Source: Variovorax boronicumulans (GTDB taxonomy: Bacteria; Pseudomonadota; Gammaproteobacteria; Burkholderiales; Burkholderiaceae_C). From it: 64,000 bases of DNA. A model generated the notes under the pieces. That model was not told the origin of the DNA, did no database searches, and worked only from the letters and a program-made list of their open reading frames with translations. Both the position numbers and the translations under genes were made by a program. Of the stretch, positions 59,444-64,000 are shown one piece after another; the first letter of the stretch is position 1, and each line of letters starts with the position of its first letter. The stretch spans positions 558,001 through 622,000 of the forward strand of contig NZ_JAUSSG010000002.1 in NCBI RefSeq assembly GCF_030812215.1, given 5' to 3'.

Positions 59444-60073
59444 ATGAGACACCCCCACTTCGGCCATCACCACCACAACCACCACTGCCACGCCCCCCGC
59501 GGCGAGCATGGAGACGGCTTCTCCGGCGGCCGTGGCCGGCACGGTCATGGCGAGGGCGAGCTCGGCGACGAGCGCATGCCCGGAGGCCGCGGCGGTCGCG
59601 GCGGCGGGCGCGTCTTCGGCCACGGCGGGCTGCGCTTCGTGCTGTTGCAGCTCATCGCCGACAAGCCCTCGCACGGCTACGAGCTCATCAAGGCCATCGA
59701 AGACCGCCTGGGCGGCAGCTACGCGCCGAGCCCCGGCGTGGTCTACCCGACCCTCACGCTGCTCGAGGAAATGGGCCACCTGAGCGTGGAAACGGCCGAT
59801 ACCGGCGGCCGCAAGCGCTACAGCATCACCCCGAGCGGCCAGGAGTTCCTGGCCGCCAACCGCGAGACGGCCGACGCCATGATGGCCCGCATGACGGGCG
59901 GCGTGGACGGCGCGGGCCCGCGCGGCGGAAGGCCGCCGCAGGTCACGCGCGCCATCGAGAACCTGAAGCTCGCCATGCGCATGCGCCTGTCGGGCACACC
60001 CCTCACCGAACAACAAGCCCACGATTTCGCCGCGGTGCTCGACAGCGCCGCTCAACAGTTAGAGCGCATCTGA
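59444..60073 (+). CDS. yqjI: PadR-family metal-responsive repressor YqjI-like
   Basis: A 209-residue PadR-type winged-helix repressor. The N-terminus is very His/Gly-rich (seven His within MRHPHFGHHHHNHHCHAPRG, plus a Cys), which in E. coli YqjI binds nickel. The DNA-binding part is FGHGGLRFVLLQLIADKPSH GYELIKAIEDRLGG, then SYAPSPGVVYPTLTLLEEMG and the wing HLSVETADTGGRKRYSITPS. The C-terminal dimer helices follow. Layout and wording closely follow E. coli YqjI. The yqjH-like gene follows after 18 bp, giving one operon, whereas the E. coli pair is divergent. Confidence 0.86.
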   Translation: MRHPHFGHHHHNHHCHAPRGEHGDGFSGGRGRHGHGEGELGDERMPGGRGGRGGGRVFGHGGLRFVLLQLIADKPSHGYELIKAIEDRLGGSYAPSPGVVYPTLTLLEEMGHLSVETADTGGRKRYSITPSGQEFLAANRETADAMMARMTGGVDGAGPRGGRPPQVTRAIENLKLAMRMRLSGTPLTEQQAHDFAAVLDSAAQQLERI

Positions 60074-60091
60074 TGAACTTCCATTCTTGAA

Positions 60092-60934
60092 ATGACCGAC
60101 TTCACAACCACTCCTTCTTCTTCCAACGCACCCGACCGCACGCCGCGCCGCGTGCGCCACGACCTTCGCTTTCGCCAGCTCACGGTGAAGACGGTGCAGC
60201 GCGTGACGCCGCACCTCATCCGCATCGTGCTGACCGGCGACGACCTCGCGGGCTTCACGAGCCTGGGGTTCGACGACCACGCGAAGATCTTTTTTCCCGA
60301 CGCGGCCACGGGCAAGCTCACGCTGCCGACGGCCGGGCCCGAGGGTCCGATCTGGCCCGCGAGCGGCCGCCCGACGATGCGCGACTACACGCCGCGCCGC
60401 TTCGACGCGAAGGCCCGCACGCTGGAGATCGACTTCGCGCTGCACGATGCCGGCCCGGCCACGCAATGGGCCGAGAAGGCCAAGCCCGGCGACACGCTGG
60501 GCGTGGGCGGCCCGCGCGGCTCGTTCATCGTGCCGACCGAGTTCGATTGGCACCTGCTCATCGGCGACGACACCGCCCTGCCCGCCATCTCGCGCCGCCT
60601 GGCCGAGCTGCCGGCCGGTGCGCGGGTGGTGGTGCTGGCGGAAGTCGACAGCGAAGCCGACGAGATTCCCCTCGAGACCGAGGCCGAGCTCACGCTGCAG
60701 TGGGTGCATCGCCGAGGCGCCGAGGCGGGCGTGAGCACGGTGCTGGTCGATGCGCTGAAGGCCGCGAAGCTGCCGGCCGGCGACTTTCATGCGTGGGTCG
60801 GGTGCGAGTCGGGCATTGCGAAGGCACTGCGCGCGCACCTCGTGAGCGAGCGCGGCGCGAACCCGAAGTGGACCCGGGCGTCGGGCTACTGGCGGCGCGG
60901 CGCCGCGGCCACGCACGATTCGCACGACGAGTGA
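60092..60934 (+). CDS. yqjH: Siderophore-interacting NADPH ferric reductase (YqjH/ViuB-like)
   Basis: Cytoplasmic flavoprotein that reduces ferric siderophores to release iron; 280 residues. The FAD-binding barrel contains RQLTVKTVQRVTPHLIRIVL and RPTMRDYTPRRFDAKARTLE (the R-x-Y-T-x-R flavin motif). The NADPH domain is FDWHLLIGDDTALPAISRRL and HAWVGCESGIAKALRAHLVS, ending RASGYWRRGAAATHDS. It is repressed in E. coli by YqjI until nickel disturbs iron use; the operon here suggests the same link. The downstream corA is convergent. Confidence 0.9.
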   Translation: MTDFTTTPSSSNAPDRTPRRVRHDLRFRQLTVKTVQRVTPHLIRIVLTGDDLAGFTSLGFDDHAKIFFPDAATGKLTLPTAGPEGPIWPASGRPTMRDYTPRRFDAKARTLEIDFALHDAGPATQWAEKAKPGDTLGVGGPRGSFIVPTEFDWHLLIGDDTALPAISRRLAELPAGARVVVLAEVDSEADEIPLETEAELTLQWVHRRGAEAGVSTVLVDALKAAKLPAGDFHAWVGCESGIAKALRAHLVSERGANPKWTRASGYWRRGAAATHDSHDE

Positions 60935-60979
60935 TCCCGTCTTGCTCCTTCCCCTTCCGTGGGAGGGAGCAAGAAAAAC

Positions 60980-61957
60980 TCAGAGCCAGCCGGCGCGCCT
61001 GAAGCGGTAGTAGAGATAGCCGCAGGTGCTGACGATGAGCCCCAGCGCCACCGCGTAGCCGTACTTGAATTTCAGCTCGGGCATGTGCTCGAAGTTCATG
61101 CCCCAGATGCCGGCGAACGCGGTACACACCGCGAAGATGCTGGCCCAGGCGGCCAGCCGCTTGGTCACCTCGCTGTCTTCGATGGTCACCATCGACAGGT
61201 TCACCGCAATGGCGGTGCCGATGGTGTCGCGCATCGCGTCGATCGAGCCGTTGATGCGGCCCAGGTGGTCGCCCACGTCGCGAAAGTACTCCTGCGTGCC
61301 CATGCAGATTTGCGGCACGCGCCCGCCGTACAACTTGCCCGCTGCCTCGACGAGCGGCGCCACGGCGCGCTTCAAGATCATGCTGCGGCGCTTCAGGTCG
61401 TAGAGCTGCTTGATCTTGTCGCGCGCCGCACCGCTGTGGCCGAAGATCTGCTGCTCGATGGATTCGAGCTCCACTTCGAGCGCATCGATGACGGGAAAGT
61501 AGCGATCGACCACCGCGTCCATCAGCGCATAGAGCACGAAGCCCGCGCCGTTGCGCAACAGGTCGGGCTCGCGCTCGCAACGCTCGCGCACGCCCAGAAA
61601 GCCCTGCTGGCTGCGGTTGCGCACCGAGAGCACGTAGTTGCGGCCCACGAACACGTCGACCTCGCCCACGTTGACGCAGTGCTCGCCTTCGGCGGAGGGC
61701 TCCACGAGGTGCATGACGACGAAGAGCGAGTCGCCGTACTCCTCGACCTTGGGGCGCTGGTGGCCGTGGTGGGCATCTTCGACGGCGAGCGGGTGCAGGT
61801 TGAATTCCGCCTGCATCTCGGCGAGCTCCTCGGGCGAGGGATCGCTCAGCGCGACCCACACGAAGCAGCCGGGGCGGGTGATGTAGTCGCTGATGTCCTC
61901 GACGGGAATGTCGGCAAGCTTGGCGCCGTTTTCGTAGGCCACGCAGTTGATCAGCAT
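60980..61957 (-). CDS. corA: CorA-type Mg2+/Co2+ transporter
   Basis: Inner-membrane divalent-cation channel, 325 residues. A large cytoplasmic N-terminal domain (MLINCVAYENGAKLADIPVE onward, with GCFVWVALSDPSPEELAEMQ) and a long helix lead to two C-terminal membrane helices. The hallmark GMN sits in AFAGIWGMNFEHMPELKFKY between them, and the protein ends with a basic YYRFRRAGWL. The ATG at 61957 is chosen; in-frame codons upstream to 62131 belong to the shadow of the next gene. It is convergent with yqjH. Confidence 0.93.
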   Translation of the reverse strand: MLINCVAYENGAKLADIPVEDISDYITRPGCFVWVALSDPSPEELAEMQAEFNLHPLAVEDAHHGHQRPKVEEYGDSLFVVMHLVEPSAEGEHCVNVGEVDVFVGRNYVLSVRNRSQQGFLGVRERCEREPDLLRNGAGFVLYALMDAVVDRYFPVIDALEVELESIEQQIFGHSGAARDKIKQLYDLKRRSMILKRAVAPLVEAAGKLYGGRVPQICMGTQEYFRDVGDHLGRINGSIDAMRDTIGTAIAVNLSMVTIEDSEVTKRLAAWASIFAVCTAFAGIWGMNFEHMPELKFKYGYAVALGLIVSTCGYLYYRFRRAGWL

Positions 61958-61992
61958 CGGTGCTCGTCCAGGTTCGGTCTTGAGGTTTTCTG

Positions 61993-62634
61993 TCAGGTCG
62001 CCGCGTCGGGGTTGGCGGTCGCGGCGAGTTGGGCGGTTTCCGCGAGCGATGCCTCGATGGCCTGTGTCTCGCTCCTGAGCAGGGCGAGGCCTTTCTCGGC
62101 GAACGCGCTGTGGCTCGCCACGTCGGCCCACAGGCTCACGGCGGCTTCGGCGCAGGTGAGCGATGTGAAGCGGATGCGGCCCTTGGCGAGATCGATGAAG
62201 CGCTTCTCGCGCAGCGGGTCCGCACGGTCCCAGGCACCGCCGATGAGCACGCGCTTGCCGCGCTTGATGCGGGGTTCGCGCTCGGCGAAGAAGGGCAGCT
62301 TGGCGGACACCCAGCCGAGCATGCCGCTGTTCAACGCGGTATCGAAGTCGGAGGGCGCGGTGTGCGCCTTTGCGTAGTCGCGCAAGGTGCCGAGCTTGTA
62401 GAGCACCGGGTCCTTGGGGCCCGCCGGGCCGCCTTCCACGGGCCGGATGATGGAAGGGCCGTTGCTCGCGCCCTTCTCGGGCCGCTTCGACTTGCGCAGG
62501 TCCGCCAGCTGGGCCGGCGACATGCAGAGATACAGCGCCGCGAGTTCGGCGGGCAAGGTGGCGGTGTCTGGCAGCGCGTCCGCTTCAGGGCCTTTGAGTT
62601 CATCCAGGGGGGCCATGGGCGCCTTGTTCTTCAC
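61993..62634 (-). CDS. Hypothetical protein, 213 residues
   Basis: Unrecognised cytoplasmic protein. The N-terminal half has LPAELAALYLCMSPAQLADL RKSKRPEK, which reads like a helix-turn-helix of the type that picks targets by MerR/excisionase-like logic, followed by KLGTLRDYAKAH. The second half has FFAEREPRIKRGKRVLIGGA WDRADPLREKRFIDLAKGRI RFTSLTCAEAAVSLWADVA. The GTG at 62634 gives MKNKAPMAP; the ATG at 62616 is an alternative. Function unknown; possible DNA-binding accessory protein. The short spacing (35 bp) to corA suggests a common transcript. Confidence 0.6.
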   Translation of the reverse strand: MKNKAPMAPLDELKGPEADALPDTATLPAELAALYLCMSPAQLADLRKSKRPEKGASNGPSIIRPVEGGPAGPKDPVLYKLGTLRDYAKAHTAPSDFDTALNSGMLGWVSAKLPFFAEREPRIKRGKRVLIGGAWDRADPLREKRFIDLAKGRIRFTSLTCAEAAVSLWADVASHSAFAEKGLALLRSETQAIEASLAETAQLAATANPDAAT

Positions 62635-62777
62635 GCGGGGTTTGCGCGGGGGGATTTTAGGGCGGGGGATGCGAGCGGATGAGTCGGCATGTCAACGCAG
62701 CTGCATCCGGTTTCCGCGGATAAAAACCCATATCGCCGGGTGCGACGACGGATGAGATCGGAATCTGCTGGGTCGGC

Positions 62778-62966
62778 ATGGAAGAATTGATCATGCTGAC
62801 AGACACGCTCATCCGCCACGTCACCAAGCCCGGCGCCAATGTCTTCCTCGAATTGGGCTTTCCAGCCGCAGAGGCCAAGCGCCTGAACGCGGCATCGAAA
62901 AAGCAGATCGACGAGGCCCGGCCGCCAGCCCGGTCGTCGGCTGAGCCTCCATCCCGTCCCCGATAA
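62778..62966 (+). pseudogene. Truncated Xre-like antitoxin fragment
   Basis: A 62-codon frame whose middle, NVFLELGFPAAEAKRLNAAS, matches the short N-terminal lead of a family of Xre/HigA-like regulators (typically followed by a helix-turn-helix). Here the helix-turn-helix is missing: after KKQIDE the frame becomes Arg/Pro/Ser-rich and stops, eight bp before the mutS GTG. It is probably a remnant of a toxin-antitoxin regulator that lost its DNA-binding part; expression of a peptide is possible but unsupported. Rated a gene remnant on the basis of a partial match only. Confidence 0.55.
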
Positions 62967-62974
62967 TCCTCCGA

Positions 62975-64000
62975 GTGAAAACGACGACTGCCCAACCCAC
63001 TCCCCCGACCAGCGACTTCTCCGGGCACACGCCGATGATGGCGCAGTACCTGGGCCTCAAGGCGAACCATCCGGACACGCTGTTGTTCTACCGGATGGGC
63101 GATTTCTACGAACTGTTCTGGGCCGATGCCGAAAAGGCCGCGCGGCTGCTCGACATCACGCTCACCCAGCGCGGCCAGTCGGCCGGCCAGCCCGTGGTGA
63201 TGTGCGGCGTGCCCTTCCATGCGGTCGATACCTACCTCGCGCGGCTCATCAAGCTGGGCGAGTCGGTCGCCATCTGCGAGCAGGTGGGCGAGGTCGGCGC
63301 GAGCAAGGGGCCGGTGGAGCGCAAGGTGGTGCGGGTGGTCACGCCCGGCACGCTGACCGATTCGGAACTGCTCAACGACAAGAGCGAATCGCTGCTGCTG
63401 GCGGTGCACGCGGGCACGCGCAATTTCTGCGGGCTCGCGTGGCTGAGCGTGACGGGTGCCGAGCTGCGGCTGGCCGAGTGCCCGGCCGATGCGCTCGAAG
63501 CGTGGATCGCGCGCATCGCGCCGAGCGAGTTGCTCTACAGCGCCGAGGTGACGCCGGCTTTCGAGCAGCGCCTCAAGGCCGCTCGCGCGGCAACGCCGTT
63601 CACCCTCTCGATCCGCCCGGCGTGGCAATTCGACGGCGGGCTTGGCGAGCGCAAGCTCAGCGAGCAGATGGGCAGCAACAGCCTCGCCGCGTGGAACGCC
63701 GAATCGCTCACCAACGCGCATGCCGCGGCTGCCGCGCTGCTGGGTTACGCCGAGCACACGCAGGGCCGTGCGCTCTCGCATGTGCAGCGCCTCTCGGTCG
63801 AACGCGATGGCGACCTGATCGAACTGCCGCCCACCACGCGCCGCAACCTCGAACTGGTGCAGACGCTGCGCGGCGAAGACTCGCCCACGATGTTCTCGCT
63901 GCTCGACACCTGCATGACGGGCATGGGCAGCCGGCTCGTCAAGCGCTGGCTGCTCTCGCCGCGCCGCGACCGCACCGAGGCGCAGGCGCGGCTCGAGGCG
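62975..64000 (+). CDS. mutS: DNA mismatch repair protein MutS, 5' part
   Basis: Mismatch-recognition ATPase; the first 342 codons are present and the frame stays open to the window end. The mismatch-binding N-terminal domain is seen as [28 protein letters not shown], with the F-Y-E wedge (FYELF) that inserts at the mismatch. This continues to [40 protein letters not shown] and the connector/clamp region ([20 protein letters not shown]). The ATPase domain lies outside. GTG at 62975 is chosen because it keeps a short N-terminal lead before [15 protein letters not shown]; a later Met at 63036 is less likely. Confidence 0.93.
   Translation, partial: MKTTTAQPTPPTSDFSGHTPMMAQYLGLKANHPDTLLFYRMGDFYELFWADAEKAARLLDITLTQRGQSAGQPVVMCGVPFHAVDTYLARLIKLGESVAICEQVGEVGASKGPVERKVVRVVTPGTLTDSELLNDKSESLLLAVHAGTRNFCGLAWLSVTGAELRLAECPADALEAWIARIAPSELLYSAEVTPAFEQRLKAARAATPFTLSIRPAWQFDGGLGERKLSEQMGSNSLAAWNAESLTNAHAAAAALLGYAEHTQGRALSHVQRLSVERDGDLIELPPTTRRNLELVQTLRGEDSPTMFSLLDTCMTGMGSRLVKRWLLSPRRDRTEAQARLEA

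Overview
The window is GC-rich chromosomal DNA that reads like a beta-proteobacterium of the Comamonadaceae, most likely Variovorax or a close relative. This is an inference from protein style and gene mix (Bug-type tripartite receptors, DUF4148 proteins, a pmbA-yjgA-mog cluster, cysE-trmJ facing suhB). No rRNA, tRNA or CRISPR array was seen. Coding density is high. Genes are often joined by ATGA, GTGA or TGATG overlaps, and many very long antisense reading frames are shadows of real genes.

Layout. 1-3.7 kb: pmbA (3' part cut by the window edge), darP, mog, a secreted cupin protein and an NmrA-like oxidoreductase. 3.8-13.5 kb: a complete czc heavy-metal efflux locus, czcI-C-B-A-D on the minus strand and czcR-czcS diverging from it. 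13.5-21 kb: a CPA2 antiporter, a CACHE-PAS hybrid histidine kinase with a lone receiver protein, a divergent OmpR-type regulator, and a minus-strand operon of three exported proteins (DUF4148, DUF305, YVTN beta-propeller). That operon carries upstream a DNA box also found before the regulator gene. 21.3-22.3 kb: a divergent HxlR/carboxymuconolactone-decarboxylase-family pair with two identical-core palindromes between them.

22.3-28.9 kb: an unusual accessory group. It holds a divergent cysteinyl-tRNA synthetase gene preceded by a probable leaderless Cys-codon leader peptide and an intrinsic terminator (a candidate cysteine attenuator), a Zn/Cd/Pb P-type ATPase with its MerR-type regulator and a textbook 19-bp-spacer promoter, a type I orotidine-5'-phosphate decarboxylase, and an MFS transporter.

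29-46.6 kb: mainly housekeeping and regulatory genes. These are cysE, trmJ, an overlapping suhB-FUSC-mscS operon, an AraC regulator, a VOC protein, a short UvrA-like ATPase, a SUFU-domain protein, two Crp/Fnr-like regulators, Dps, and a MarR regulator facing two Bug receptors and a sulfatase. 46.8-54.3 kb: a putative metal or metallophore uptake operon made of a DUF2946-like protein, a TonB receptor, an Opp/Nik-type binding protein, two permeases and a fused double ATPase. 54.4-58.4 kb: a SLAC1/TDT transporter whose 3' part changes codon use, then a clearly AT-rich insert with an AAA ATPase and an HNH nuclease, a Septu-like (PtuAB-like) defence pair. 58.4-64 kb: a small unknown gene, a 690-bp gene-free stretch, a yqjI-yqjH metal/siderophore pair with a palindromic operator, corA, an unknown gene, a truncated Xre-like fragment, and the 5' part of mutS.

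Metal handling recurs through the window (czc, zntA/cadR, yqjIH, TonB-ABC, corA, Dps). The best candidates for undescribed biology are the cysS leader/attenuator, the AAA-HNH island, and the shared boxes linking the orphan-looking regulator to the DUF4148-DUF305-YVTN operon.
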